Shown here one piece after another: positions 39,879 through 48,730 of a DNA stretch of 64,000 nucleotides. Source of the stretch: Microcella frigidaquae (lineage in GTDB: Bacteria; Actinomycetota; Actinomycetes; Actinomycetales; Microbacteriaceae); NCBI RefSeq assembly GCF_014200395.1, contig NZ_JACHBS010000001.1, positions 1,984,001 to 2,048,000 on the forward strand, read 5' to 3'. Numbering within the stretch: the stretch's first letter is position 1; every line of letters begins with the position of its first letter. The translations under genes were made by a program, and so were the position numbers. The notes under the pieces are model-generated. The model was not told the DNA's origin, did no database searches, and worked only from the letters and a program-made list of their open reading frames with translations.

Positions 39879-41161
39879 GCGTCGTGACGACGACCCGTGA
39901 GGCCGGTTCGGGCCTCGCCCCCTCGCCCATGGTGGTGCGCAGCTGGAAGGCGCCGATCGCGTTCGCGATCTTCAGCGTGCTCGGCGCGGTGCTGTTCATC
40001 GCACTCGCGCGCGGCGGCGACACGACCTACCGCCTCAGCAACGACGGCGACGCCATCGTGCTGCCGGCCATCGTGCTGCCGGCCGACGCGACCGGCATCG
40101 TCACCGTGCTGCTCATGGCGGCGATCGCGGTCTACGGCTTCCTCATCGTGCGGGCCGGCCGGCGCATCCCGCTCTGGCTGACCACGATCTTCGCCATCCT
40201 GTTCCTGCTCGGGTTCCTGACCTGGGCAGCGGCCGGTTCCACCGTGCCGCTCGTCGGCCTGCTGGCGGGCGCCCTGACGGTGAGCACGCCGCTCATCTTC
40301 GGCTCGCTCGGCGGCGTCATCAGCGAGCGCGTCGGCGTCGTGAACATCGCCATCGAGGGTCAGCTGCTGGCGGGCGCGTTCACCGCCGCGCTCGTCGCCA
40401 CGGCCACCGGCTCGGCCTGGGCGGGGCTCATCGCCGCCATGGTCGCCGGGGCCGCGGTCTCGGCCGTGCTGGCCGCGTTCGCCATCAAGTACCTGGTCGA
40501 TCAGGTCATCGTCGGTGTCGTGCTCAACGTGCTCGTCATCGGGCTCACGAGCTTCCTCTACTCGACGGTCATGGTCGGCAACCCTGATCTGTTCAACAAG
40601 CCGGCGCGCTTCGAGCGCCTTCCGATCCCGCTGCTGAGCGACATCCCGGTCATCGGACCGATCATGTTCAACCAGTCGCTGATCGTGTACGCCATGTTCC
40701 TTCTCGTACCGCTGGTCTGGTTTGGTCTGTTCAAGACCCGCTGGGGCCTGCGCCTCCGCGCGGTCGGTGAGCACCCGAAGGCCGCCGACACCGTCGGCAT
40801 CAAGGTTGCGCAGACCCGCTTCTGGAACGTGCTGCTCGCCGGCGTCATCGTCGGTGGCGGCGGTGCGTTCTTCACGCTGGTGGCCATCGGCTCGTTCACC
40901 AAGGAGATGACCAACGGCGCGGGCTTCATCGCCCTCGCGGCCGTCATCTTCGGCCAGTGGAACCCGATCAAGGCGACCCTCGCGGCGCTGCTCTTCGGCT
41001 TCGCCACGAACCTGCAGTCGACGCTGTCGATCGTGGGCTCGCCGGTGCCGAGCGAGTTCATGCTGATGCTGCCCTACCTGGTCACGATCTTCGCGGTCGC
41101 CGGCCTGGTCGGCTTCTCGCGCCCGCCGGCCGCCTCCGGCAAGCCCTACGTCAAGTCGTGA
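39875..41161 (+). CDS. Nucleoside ABC importer permease 2
   Basis: A 428-residue partner permease with about ten helices. Family features: FGSLGGVISERVGVVNIAIEGQLLAGAF and LRLRAVGEHPKAADTVGIKVAQTRFW. The GTG start overlaps the previous stop. In the same operon as the ATPase, permease 1, cytidine deaminase and thymidine phosphorylase, which links import to catabolism of nucleosides. Confidence 0.9.
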   Translation: MSVVTTTREAGSGLAPSPMVVRSWKAPIAFAIFSVLGAVLFIALARGGDTTYRLSNDGDAIVLPAIVLPADATGIVTVLLMAAIAVYGFLIVRAGRRIPLWLTTIFAILFLLGFLTWAAAGSTVPLVGLLAGALTVSTPLIFGSLGGVISERVGVVNIAIEGQLLAGAFTAALVATATGSAWAGLIAAMVAGAAVSAVLAAFAIKYLVDQVIVGVVLNVLVIGLTSFLYSTVMVGNPDLFNKPARFERLPIPLLSDIPVIGPIMFNQSLIVYAMFLLVPLVWFGLFKTRWGLRLRAVGEHPKAADTVGIKVAQTRFWNVLLAGVIVGGGGAFFTLVAIGSFTKEMTNGAGFIALAAVIFGQWNPIKATLAALLFGFATNLQSTLSIVGSPVPSEFMLMLPYLVTIFAVAGLVGFSRPPAASGKPYVKS

Positions 41162-41583
41162 GCGGAGCATCCGTGACGCCCGCCGACAGCATCGACTGGG
41201 ATGCCCTCCGCGCGGTCGCCCTGGAGGCGATGACGCACGCCTACGTGCCGTACTCGAACTTCCCGGTCGGGGTGGCCGCGGTCGTCGATGACGGTCGCGT
41301 GATCGCTGGCTGCAACGTCGAGAACGCCTCCTATGGTCTGACGCTGTGCGCCGAGTGCGCCCTGGTGTCGACCCTGCACATGACCGGGGGCGGCAAGCTC
41401 GTCGCCTTCACCTGCGTCGACGGCAACGGCGGCGCACTCATGCCCTGCGGGCGGTGCCGTCAGCTGCTGTTCGAGCACTCGGCCGAGGGCATGCTGCTCG
41501 AGACCGTCTCGGGCATCAAGACCATCGATGAGGTGCTGCCCGACGCGTTCGGGCCGCGCACCCTGGAGGAGTACCGCTCATGA
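41158..41583 (+). CDS. cdd: Cytidine deaminase
   Basis: A 141-residue zinc enzyme converting cytidine and deoxycytidine to (deoxy)uridine. Zinc and catalytic motifs: GCNVENASYGLTLCAECALV (Cys-Ala-Glu, ~65) and MPCGRCRQLLFE (~100). YSNFPVGVAAVVDDG is the substrate strand. GTG start overlaps the permease stop, and its stop overlaps deoA. Size fits the homotetrameric family. Confidence 0.93.
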   Translation: MSGASVTPADSIDWDALRAVALEAMTHAYVPYSNFPVGVAAVVDDGRVIAGCNVENASYGLTLCAECALVSTLHMTGGGKLVAFTCVDGNGGALMPCGRCRQLLFEHSAEGMLLETVSGIKTIDEVLPDAFGPRTLEEYRS

Positions 41584-42878
41584 CCATCGAGCCGTTCGAC
41601 GTCGTCGACCTGATCCGCACCAAGCGCGACAAGGGCGCCCTGACCACCGAGCAGATCGGCTGGATGGTCGACGCCTACACGCGCGGCTACGTCGCGGACG
41701 AGCAGATGTCGGCCATGACGATGGCCATCTTCCTCAACGGGATGACCCGTGAGGAGGTGCGCGACATGACCCTCGCGATGGTCGCTACGGGCACCCGCCT
41801 CGACTTCTCCGGCCTGTCGAAGAAGACCACCGACAAGCACTCCACCGGGGGTGTGGGCGACAAGATCACGCTGCCGCTGGCGCCGCTCGTCGCCTCGTTC
41901 GGCGTGGCCGTGCCGCAGCTCTCCGGCCGCGGGTTGGGCCACACGGGTGGCACGCTCGACAAGCTCGAGAGCATCCCGGGCTGGCGCGCGAACGTGAGCG
42001 TCGACGAGATGATGGCGCAGCTCGAGAGCGCCGGCGCGGTCGTCTGCGCCGCGGGCTCGGGCCTGGCCCCCGCCGACGGCAAGCTCTACGCGCTGCGCGA
42101 CATCACCGGCACTGTCGAGTGCATCCCGCTCATCGCCTCGTCGATCATGTCGAAGAAGATCGCCGAGGGCACGGCCGCGCTCGTGCTCGACGTGAAGTTC
42201 GGCTCGGGCGCCTTCCTGAAGGACACCGAGCAGTCGCGCGAGCTGGCGAAGGTCATGGTGCGCCTCGGTGAGGACGCCGGCGTCGCCACGCGCGCCGTGC
42301 TCACCAACATGAACGTGCCGCTGGGCCTCGCCATCGGCAATGCCAACGAGGTGCGCGAGTCGGTCGAGGTGCTCGCCGGCGGCGGCCCCGCCGACGTCGT
42401 CGAGCTGACCGTGACGCTCGCCCGTCACATGCTCGAGCTCGCCGGCATCACCGATGCCGACGTCGAGGGTGCCCTGACGAACGGCCAGGCGATGGACACC
42501 TGGCGCGCGATGATCACTGCCCAGGGTGGCGACCCGGATGCGGCGCTCCCGGTCGCGAGCGAGCACCACGTCGTCACCGCCGAGCGCGACGGCGTGCTCG
42601 TCGAGCAGCACGCGCTGCCCTTCGGCATCGCCGCCTGGCGCCTGGGTGCCGGCCGCGCCCGCAAGGAGGACCCGGTGGACCACGCCGCGGGCATCGACCT
42701 GCACGTCAAGCCGGGCGACGCCGTCACGGCGGGTCAGCCGTTGTTCACCATGCACACCAACGAGCCGGCGCGCTTTGAGCGCGCCCTCGAGGCGCTGCAG
42801 GGCGGCTACCGCATCGGTGACGCGGGAGAGGCCGTGCAGACGGGCGGCCCGCTCGTCGCGGGGGTCGTCGAGGCGTAG
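41580..42878 (+). CDS. deoA: Thymidine / pyrimidine-nucleoside phosphorylase
   Basis: A 432-residue glycosyltransferase of nucleoside phosphorylase family II, releasing base and (deoxy)ribose-1-phosphate. Landmarks: the phosphate-binding DKHSTGGVGDKITLPLAPLVASFG (~83-106), LSGRGLGHTGGTLDKLESIPG and the C-terminal domain with AAGIDLHVKPGDAV. Last gene of the six-gene coupled unit; feeds the phosphopentomutase-type enzyme and aldolase steps. Confidence 0.93.
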   Translation: MTIEPFDVVDLIRTKRDKGALTTEQIGWMVDAYTRGYVADEQMSAMTMAIFLNGMTREEVRDMTLAMVATGTRLDFSGLSKKTTDKHSTGGVGDKITLPLAPLVASFGVAVPQLSGRGLGHTGGTLDKLESIPGWRANVSVDEMMAQLESAGAVVCAAGSGLAPADGKLYALRDITGTVECIPLIASSIMSKKIAEGTAALVLDVKFGSGAFLKDTEQSRELAKVMVRLGEDAGVATRAVLTNMNVPLGLAIGNANEVRESVEVLAGGGPADVVELTVTLARHMLELAGITDADVEGALTNGQAMDTWRAMITAQGGDPDAALPVASEHHVVTAERDGVLVEQHALPFGIAAWRLGAGRARKEDPVDHAAGIDLHVKPGDAVTAGQPLFTMHTNEPARFERALEALQGGYRIGDAGEAVQTGGPLVAGVVEA

Positions 42879-42910
42879 CCCGGCGATCGCCGACGGGGCG
42901 AGGCTCCGGC

Positions 42911-42916
42911 TAGGCT
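42911..42916 (+). promoter_or_regulatory. Leaderless -10 box of the GPH transporter gene
   Basis: TAGGCT ends six bases before ATG 42923. Confidence 0.55.
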
Positions 42917-42922
42917 CGCGCC

Positions 42923-44326
42923 ATGGCTCCGCTCACCGGCGCGCAGGCGCCCGCACCCATCGCGCCCCTCCGTCGGCGCACCGTCGTTGGCTACGCGATC
43001 GGCTCGCTCGGCACGGGGGGCTTCGGCACGCTCCCGGGGCTGGTCCTGCTCTACTACATGACCGACTCGCTGGGCATCACCGCCCTGATCGGTGGCGTGA
43101 TCATCGGCCTTGCGAAGCTGTGGGACGTCGTCATCGATCCGCTCATCGGCACCCTCAGCGACCGCCTGCAGTCGCGCTCGGGTACGCGCCGGCAGCTCAT
43201 GCTGACCGGCGCGCTCACCCTGCCGCTCGCCTTCCTCACGACCTTCGCCGTACCGGCCGGATTCGCGCCGGCGGTCGCGGCCGTCTGGGTGGTGGCCGCG
43301 TTCGTTCTCTCGACGACGGCCTTCAGCCTCTTCCAGGTGCCGTACATCGCGCTGCCCGCCGAGCTGGCCGGCGACTACGACGGACGCACCCGCCTGCTCA
43401 CCTGGCGCGTCATCGTGCTCACCGTCGCGATCCTGCTCTTCGGCGCCGGCGGTCCGCTGCTGCGCGGTCTCAGTGACGACCCTCGCACGGGCTACCTGGT
43501 CATGGCCGCGGTCGCTGGTCTGGTCATCGGCGCCGGTCTGCTCGTGGCGGCATTGACGGCGCCGCGGGGTGCGGCGGGCATCCCGCAGCCGCGCGCGAAC
43601 CCGTTTGCGGGCTACCCGCAGGCGGTCGCAGCTCTGCGCGAGGTGCCGGCGCTCCGCGCGCTGCTCGGTGCCTTCGTGCTGCAGGCGCTCGCCACGGGGA
43701 TCATGCTCGCGGCGGCGCAGTACGTGGCGACCTGGCTGCTGCGCAGCGAAGATGCGGTGACGCTCCTGTTCCTCGCCCTCATCGCGCCCGCGGTGCTCGT
43801 GACGCCGCTCTGGGGGATGCTCGCCCGCCGTGTCGGCAAGGAGCGTGCGTTCCTGCTCGCCTCCGTGCTGTTCGGCATCGCCGCACTCGGCGTCGTACCG
43901 GTCGCGCTGGCTCCAGGCGACTGGATCTATCTGCCTGTCGCGCTCGCCGGGGCCGCCTACGCGGGCATGCAGGCGCTGCCCCTGGCGATGCTGCCCGATG
44001 TCATCGACCACGATGCTCGCGCACGGGGCACGGCCCGCGGCGGCGTGATCAGCGGCGTCTGGACGGCGGGGGAGACCGCGGGCATGGCCCTCGGGGCGAC
44101 GGTGCTCGCGATCGTTCTCGCCGTGACCGGCTACGTCGAGTCGACCGCGGAGGTGGTGCCCACCCAGCCCGACAGCGCCCTGCTCGGCATCGCGCTCACC
44201 TTCAGCCTGTTGCCGGCCGCGCTGCTGCTCGCGAGCCTGCTCGTGTTCCGCAGCTACCGGTTGCGGCGGGACGACATCGACGCCGACCCGGTCGGCGGCG
44301 CTGTCGCGGCACGGAGCGCCGCGTGA
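42923..44326 (+). CDS. GPH/MFS-type sugar or nucleoside cation symporter
   Basis: A 467-residue carrier with about 12 helices. The glycoside-pentoside-hexuronide pattern is seen: YAIGSLGTGGFGTLPGLVLLYYMTDSLGI, KLWDVVIDPLIGTLSDRLQSRSGTRRQLML (family signature, ~75-105), LPAELAGDYDGRTRLLTWRVI (~150) and a long central loop. Its stop overlaps the PLP-enzyme GTG, so the two are coupled, hinting that the imported substrate and the PLP enzyme are related. Substrate unknown. Confidence 0.83.
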   Translation: MAPLTGAQAPAPIAPLRRRTVVGYAIGSLGTGGFGTLPGLVLLYYMTDSLGITALIGGVIIGLAKLWDVVIDPLIGTLSDRLQSRSGTRRQLMLTGALTLPLAFLTTFAVPAGFAPAVAAVWVVAAFVLSTTAFSLFQVPYIALPAELAGDYDGRTRLLTWRVIVLTVAILLFGAGGPLLRGLSDDPRTGYLVMAAVAGLVIGAGLLVAALTAPRGAAGIPQPRANPFAGYPQAVAALREVPALRALLGAFVLQALATGIMLAAAQYVATWLLRSEDAVTLLFLALIAPAVLVTPLWGMLARRVGKERAFLLASVLFGIAALGVVPVALAPGDWIYLPVALAGAAYAGMQALPLAMLPDVIDHDARARGTARGGVISGVWTAGETAGMALGATVLAIVLAVTGYVESTAEVVPTQPDSALLGIALTFSLLPAALLLASLLVFRSYRLRRDDIDADPVGGAVAARSAA

Positions 44327-45807
44327 CCCCGCGGCCGACCGCGGAGGAGGTGCTCGCGCGGCTCGACGCTCTCCGCGTCGACGACGCGCCCACGCATGGC
44401 GGGCGCGTGCTCTCGTACGTGTACGACACCGGGCGCCCCGATCTCGACGAGCTCGCGGCGTCGGCCATGCGCCGGGTGCAGGCCATCAACGGCCTCGACC
44501 CGACGGCGTTCCCCTCCGTGGCGCGCCTTGAGGGCGAGCTCGTCGCCTTCGCCCGCACGATGCTGCATGGAGACGACGACGGCGACATCGTCGGCACCGT
44601 CACGACCGGCGGCACCGAGAGCTGCCTGCTCGCCGTGAAGGCCGCGCGCGACCTCTGGCGCGCCGCGGGCGGCGAGGGCAGCCCGCGCCTGGTCGCGCCC
44701 GTGACCGCGCACGCGGCGTTCCAAAAGGCGGCGCACTACTTCGGTCTCGTTCTCGACCTCGTCCCGGTCGACCCGGCGACCGGCGCCGTCATCGCGGAAC
44801 GGATGACCGACCGGCTCGACCGCGATGTCGCGCTCGTCGTCGTCTCCGCCCCGTCGTACCCGCACGCGGCGCTCGACCCGATCGCGGAGGTGGCTGCTGC
44901 GGCCGCCGCTCGGGGCATCGCCTGCCACGTCGACGCGTGCATCGGCGGTTTCGCGCTGCCCTGGTGGCCGGACGTGCCGGCGTGGGACTTCCGCGTCCCG
45001 GGGGTCACGAGCATCTCGGCCGACCTTCACAAGTACGGCTACGCTCCGAAGGGCGCGAGCGTGCTGCTGCACCGCAGTCGCGAGCGCCGCGCGGCGCAGT
45101 ACTTCGCGACCACCCGGTGGCCGGGCTACCCGGTCGTCAACCCGACCATGCTCGGCTCGCGCTCCGCTGGGCCGCTCGCTGCCGCCTGGGCGATCGTGCA
45201 GGCGCTCGGGGTCGAGGGGTACGGCGAGCTCATGCAGCGCGCACGAGCGGCCACCGAGACGCTGCGGGCGACCATCGACGACGTCCCCGGTCTGCGGGTC
45301 TTCGGTGCGCCGGTCGGACCACTGCTCGCCGTCGTCGCTGATGAGAGCGACCCCGAGAACCGTGTCGATCCGCATCACTGGGCCGACGCGGTGCGCCGGC
45401 GCGGCTGGGTCCTCCAGCAGCAGCCGGGCCTTGTGCAGGGCGACGGCACCCACCTGCCGCGCAGCACGCACCTCACGGTGACGCCGGTGACGGCCGAGAG
45501 CGTCGACTCCCTCGGCGCGGTGCTGCGCGCGGCCGCCGACGAGGTGCGCGGCGTCCCGTCGGTCGACACGGGTTCCCTCCTCAGCTCCCTGCCGCCCGAT
45601 GTGCTCGCGGTCGCCGCGGGTGGGCCGACCGGCCCGGTGCCGCCGGAGGCACTCGGCGCCCTGCTCGGGCTCGCGGGCATCGGCCCCGACGGCACCCTGC
45701 CCGCTGAGGCGGCGACACTGACCGCCCTCATCGAGGCGCTGCCGCCGCAGCTCGTCGAGCCCGCGCTGATCGCGCTGCTCGGCTCGCTCGTCGACTCCCC
45801 GCCCTGA
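44323..45807 (+). CDS. PLP-dependent lyase/decarboxylase of the sphingosine-phosphate lyase type
   Basis: A 494-residue fold type I PLP enzyme. VGTVTTGGTESCLLAVKAARD (~90) and CHVDACIGGFALPWW (~204, Asp and substrate pocket) are visible, with the PLP lysine in SISADLHKYGYAPKGASVLL (~235). That lysine motif is characteristic of sphingosine-1-phosphate lyases and related decarboxylases. Residues ~410-494 form an extra tail absent from the core family (SLLSSLPPDVLAVAAGGPTGP...), looking helical. Cytosolic; no membrane segment. True substrate unknown in bacteria without sphingolipids. Confidence 0.8.
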   Translation: MTPRPTAEEVLARLDALRVDDAPTHGGRVLSYVYDTGRPDLDELAASAMRRVQAINGLDPTAFPSVARLEGELVAFARTMLHGDDDGDIVGTVTTGGTESCLLAVKAARDLWRAAGGEGSPRLVAPVTAHAAFQKAAHYFGLVLDLVPVDPATGAVIAERMTDRLDRDVALVVVSAPSYPHAALDPIAEVAAAAAARGIACHVDACIGGFALPWWPDVPAWDFRVPGVTSISADLHKYGYAPKGASVLLHRSRERRAAQYFATTRWPGYPVVNPTMLGSRSAGPLAAAWAIVQALGVEGYGELMQRARAATETLRATIDDVPGLRVFGAPVGPLLAVVADESDPENRVDPHHWADAVRRRGWVLQQQPGLVQGDGTHLPRSTHLTVTPVTAESVDSLGAVLRAAADEVRGVPSVDTGSLLSSLPPDVLAVAAGGPTGPVPPEALGALLGLAGIGPDGTLPAEAATLTALIEALPPQLVEPALIALLGSLVDSPP

Positions 45808-45815
45808 GAGCGGGG
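45797..45815. terminator. Hairpin between convergent PLP-lyase and nucleoside hydrolase genes
   Basis: CCCCGC (45797-45802) pairs with GCGGGG (45810-45815) around a 7-base loop that includes the PLP-lyase stop. It could serve both convergent genes. Confidence 0.35.
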
Positions 45816-45820
45816 CGCGC

Positions 45821-46780
45821 TCAGACCCGCACGTCGCCGATGCGCTTGAGCGCGTCGACGACCAGGCCCCAGAAGCGGTCGTTGTCGATGTCGAGGGCGA
45901 CCTGCGTCGTGCATCCCTCGGGAGCCGGGCCGCGCAGATCGGCGACGGTCATGCCGAGCGTGAGGCCGCCCGTCAGCTCGACGTCGAGGGGGGCCTTGAC
46001 CACGCGCAGCAGGGTGGGGTCGATGAGGAACGCGACCGCGCACGGGTCGTGCACGGGCGGGTGGTCGAAACCCTGCGCGTCCTTGTACGAATGCGCGAAG
46101 AACTCGAGCAGCTCGCCGACGAAGCGGGCCGGGGCGGTGCCGACGGCGGCGATGCGCGCGGCGACCTCGTCGGTGGCGAGCGCCTGGTGGGTGGCGTCGA
46201 GCCCGATCATGGTGAGCGGCCAGGGCTCGTTGAAGACGATGTGCGCGGCCTCGGGGTCGATGATGATGTTGAACTCGGCGACGGCGCTCCAGTTGCCGAC
46301 ATGCACGCCGCCGCCCATGAGCACGACCTGCTTCACGCGCTCGGCAAGGCGCGGCTCCTTGCGCACGGCGAGCGCGATGTTGGTCAGCGCCCCGGTCGGC
46401 ACGAGCGACACCGTCTTCGGCGGGTGGCTCATGACGGTGTCGATGATGAGGTCGACGGCGTGCCGCGGGTCGAGCTCGACGACCGGCTCGGGCAGCACGG
46501 GGCCGTCGAGGCCCGACTCGCCGTGGATGTCCGGGGCCGTCTCGATCGTGCGCACGAGCGGCCGGTGGGCGCCGCGGGCGATCGGCACCGCATCCATGCC
46601 GATGACTCGCGCGACCGAGAGGGCGTTGCGCGTGACCTTCTCCAGCGTCTGGTTGCCCATGACCGTCGTGACCGCCAGCAGCTCGATCGCGGGGCTGCCG
46701 TGCGCGAGCAGCATCGCCACCGCGTCGTCGTGACCGGGGTCGCAGTCGAGGATGATCTTCTCGGGCATCGAATCGGACAT
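45821..46780 (-). CDS. Inosine-uridine preferring nucleoside hydrolase
   Basis: A 319-residue calcium-dependent N-ribohydrolase splitting ribonucleosides into base and ribose. N-terminal IILDCDPGHDDAVAMLLA (~7-24) is the metal-binding signature; VPTGALTNIALAV and VLMGGGVHVGNWSAVAEFNIIIDPEAAHIVF (~150-180) complete the site. It is transcribed on its own from a leaderless promoter, divergent from adenosine deaminase. Confidence 0.92.
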   Translation of the reverse strand: MSDSMPEKIILDCDPGHDDAVAMLLAHGSPAIELLAVTTVMGNQTLEKVTRNALSVARVIGMDAVPIARGAHRPLVRTIETAPDIHGESGLDGPVLPEPVVELDPRHAVDLIIDTVMSHPPKTVSLVPTGALTNIALAVRKEPRLAERVKQVVLMGGGVHVGNWSAVAEFNIIIDPEAAHIVFNEPWPLTMIGLDATHQALATDEVAARIAAVGTAPARFVGELLEFFAHSYKDAQGFDHPPVHDPCAVAFLIDPTLLRVVKAPLDVELTGGLTLGMTVADLRGPAPEGCTTQVALDIDNDRFWGLVVDALKRIGDVRV

Positions 46781-46786
46781 GCAATG

Positions 46787-46792
46787 AGCCTA
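46787..46792 (-). promoter_or_regulatory. Leaderless -10 box of the nucleoside hydrolase gene
   Basis: TAGGCT on the minus strand ends six bases before ATG 46780. Confidence 0.55.
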
Positions 46793-46821
46793 GAGCGGGT
46801 CACGACCCGGTAACGAACCGG

Positions 46822-46827
46822 TAGGTT
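46822..46827 (+). promoter_or_regulatory. Leaderless -10 box of add
   Basis: TAGGTT ends seven bases before ATG 46835. It argues against the in-frame GTG at 46829, which would start inside the promoter spacing. Confidence 0.55.
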
Positions 46828-46834
46828 TGTGGGT

Positions 46835-47953
46835 ATGACAACGGCGACACCGCACCTTCTTCCGGGCACTGAGATCGCGATCGAATCGCTGCCGAAGGTG
46901 TCGCTGCACGACCACCTCGACGGCGGTCTGCGCCCCCAGACGATCATCGAACTCGCCGACGCGATCGGCCTCGAGCTGCCGGCGACGGATGCCGCTGCGC
47001 TCGGCGCCTGGTTCGCCGAGAAGAGCGACTCGGGCTCGTTGGTCGAGTACCTGAAGACCTTCGATGTGACCACCGCCGTCATGCAGACGCGCGAGGGCCT
47101 CGAGCGCGTCGCCCGCGAGTTCGTGCTCGACCTCGCCGCCGACGGCGTGGTGTGGGGCGAGATCCGGTGGGCGCCCGAGCAGCACCTCACGCGCGGGCTG
47201 AGCCTCGACGAGACCGTGGAGGCCGTGCAGGCGGGTCTCGACGCCGGGGTGGAGGAGGCGCGCGGCGCGGGCCACCGCATCCGTGTCGGCCAGCTCGTGA
47301 GCGCGATGCGCCACGCCGACCGCGGTCGCGAGATCGCCGAGCTCGCGCTGCGCCACCGCGACCGCGGCGTCGTCGGCTTCGACATCGCCGGTGCCGAGGC
47401 GGGCTTCCCGGCCGGCCGCATGCGCGACGCCTTCGACCTGCTCGCCGCCAGCTTCTTCCCGGCCACCGTGCACGCGGGCGAGGCCGACGGCCTCGAGTCC
47501 ATCCGTGGCGCCCTGCTCGACGGACGCGCGCTGCGCCTCGGCCACGGCGTGCGCCTGCTCGAGGACATCACGCTGACCGAGGAAGGCGGCAGCACGATCG
47601 CCACCCTCGGCCCCGTCGCCGAGTGGGTCAAGGACCGCCAGATCGCGCTCGAGACCTCCCCGAGCTCGAACCTGCAGACCGGTGCCATCGCGGCCTGGGG
47701 CGATGCGATGGTCGACCACCCGCTCGACCTCTTCTACCAGCTGGGCTTCCGGGTGACGGTCAACACCGACAACCGCCTGATGAGCGCGACCACCCTCAGC
47801 CGCGAGCTCGCGCTCGTCGCCGAGGCCTTCGCGTATGACCTCGACGACCTGCTCGCGCTGCAGCTGAACGCGGCGCAGGCCGCCTTCCTGCCCGTGGAGG
47901 ACCGCGAGGCGCTCATGGACACCCTCATCGACGGCTTCGAGGGCGCCCTGTGA
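46835..47953 (+). CDS. add: Adenosine deaminase
   Basis: A 372-residue zinc enzyme turning adenosine and deoxyadenosine into inosine forms. Metal ligands: PKVSLHDHLDGGLRPQT (His-x-His, ~24), VHAGEADGLESIRGAL (His and catalytic Glu, ~212), RLGHGVRL and VTVNTDNRLMSAT (Asp, ~310). The TIM-barrel length is standard for the actinobacterial type. Its stop overlaps the PTS IIA start, tying a sugar-phosphotransferase pair to adenosine catabolism. Confidence 0.92.
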   Translation: MTTATPHLLPGTEIAIESLPKVSLHDHLDGGLRPQTIIELADAIGLELPATDAAALGAWFAEKSDSGSLVEYLKTFDVTTAVMQTREGLERVAREFVLDLAADGVVWGEIRWAPEQHLTRGLSLDETVEAVQAGLDAGVEEARGAGHRIRVGQLVSAMRHADRGREIAELALRHRDRGVVGFDIAGAEAGFPAGRMRDAFDLLAASFFPATVHAGEADGLESIRGALLDGRALRLGHGVRLLEDITLTEEGGSTIATLGPVAEWVKDRQIALETSPSSNLQTGAIAAWGDAMVDHPLDLFYQLGFRVTVNTDNRLMSATTLSRELALVAEAFAYDLDDLLALQLNAAQAAFLPVEDREALMDTLIDGFEGAL

Positions 47954-48414
47954 CCCTGCCCGCCCTCGCCGATCGCGCCATCGTGCTGCAGGCCCGTGCG
48001 GCTGACTGGCGCGACGCGATCCGTGCCGCCGGCGATGCCCTCGTCGACAGCGGCTGCACGACGGGCGAGTACACCGAGGCGATGATCCGCATGGTGGATG
48101 CTCACGGCCCGTACATCGTGATCGCACCCGGCCTGGCTCTCGCGCACGCGCGCCCCGGCCCCGAGGTGCGCTGCGACGGCCTGTCGGTGGTCACCCTCGC
48201 CGAGCCGGTGGCGTTCGGCCACGCGCACAACGACCCCGTGTCGGTCGTCATCGGGCTCGCCGGAGCCGCGGCCGACAGCCACCTCACCGCGGTCGCCGAG
48301 CTGGCCAACGCCTTCAACGATCCGGCGGTCATCCCGGCGCTCGCCGCGGCGGCCACCCGCGACGAGGTGCGCCGCCTGCTGGGAGCCGAGGCGGGCGCGG
48401 GGTCGCCCGCGTGA
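47950..48414 (+). CDS. PTS EIIA component (fructose/mannitol/ascorbate type)
   Basis: A 154-residue EIIA domain. The phosphorylated His lies in IVIAPGLALAHARPGPEVRCDGLSVVTL (~66), and PVAFGHAHNDPVSVVIGLAG is the typical following strand. It would take phosphate from HPr and pass it to the IIB encoded next. GTG start overlaps the add stop; its stop overlaps the IIB start. No IIC permease is nearby, so it may serve a distant permease or act as a regulator. Confidence 0.86.
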   Translation: MTLPALADRAIVLQARAADWRDAIRAAGDALVDSGCTTGEYTEAMIRMVDAHGPYIVIAPGLALAHARPGPEVRCDGLSVVTLAEPVAFGHAHNDPVSVVIGLAGAAADSHLTAVAELANAFNDPAVIPALAAAATRDEVRRLLGAEAGAGSPA

Positions 48415-48683
48415 AGATCGTCACGATCTGCGGGGCCGGCATCGGCACGAGCGGCATCCTGAAGGTCAACGCCGAGCGGGCCCTGCAGCGGCTCGGGCTC
48501 TCGGCCACGGTCGTCGCGGCCGACGTCGCGTCGGTGGCCCGCGTCGCCGCCGACGCGCAGGTGATCCTGACCAGCGCCGAGTTCGTCGAGGCGATCGGTG
48601 CGACCCGCGCCGACGTCATCGTGGTGGAGAACTACTTCGACGGCGAGGAGCTCGCGCTCAAGCTCGAGGCCGCGCTCGGCTGA
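48411..48683 (+). CDS. PTS EIIB component (lactose/ascorbate-type fold)
   Basis: A 90-residue EIIB domain with the phospho-cysteine loop right at the N terminus: KIVTICGAGIGTSGILK (Cys-7). The flavodoxin-like remainder alternates strands and helices (LSATVVAADVASVARVA, QVILTSAEFVEAI). Translation is coupled to the IIA gene through a GTGA overlap. Together with IIA and add this forms a three-gene unit; the missing IIC makes its transport role uncertain. Confidence 0.85.
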   Translation: MKIVTICGAGIGTSGILKVNAERALQRLGLSATVVAADVASVARVAADAQVILTSAEFVEAIGATRADVIVVENYFDGEELALKLEAALG

Positions 48684-48730
48684 TCGCCGGGCACGGTCGA
48701 CCGGCGCGGTCACCCGGCTCGGCGCCGGGC

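Noticed and set aside
46829..46834. GTG 46829 as the adenosine deaminase start
   Set aside because: It lies one base after the -10 box, before the expected transcription start; ATG 46835 fits the leaderless spacing.
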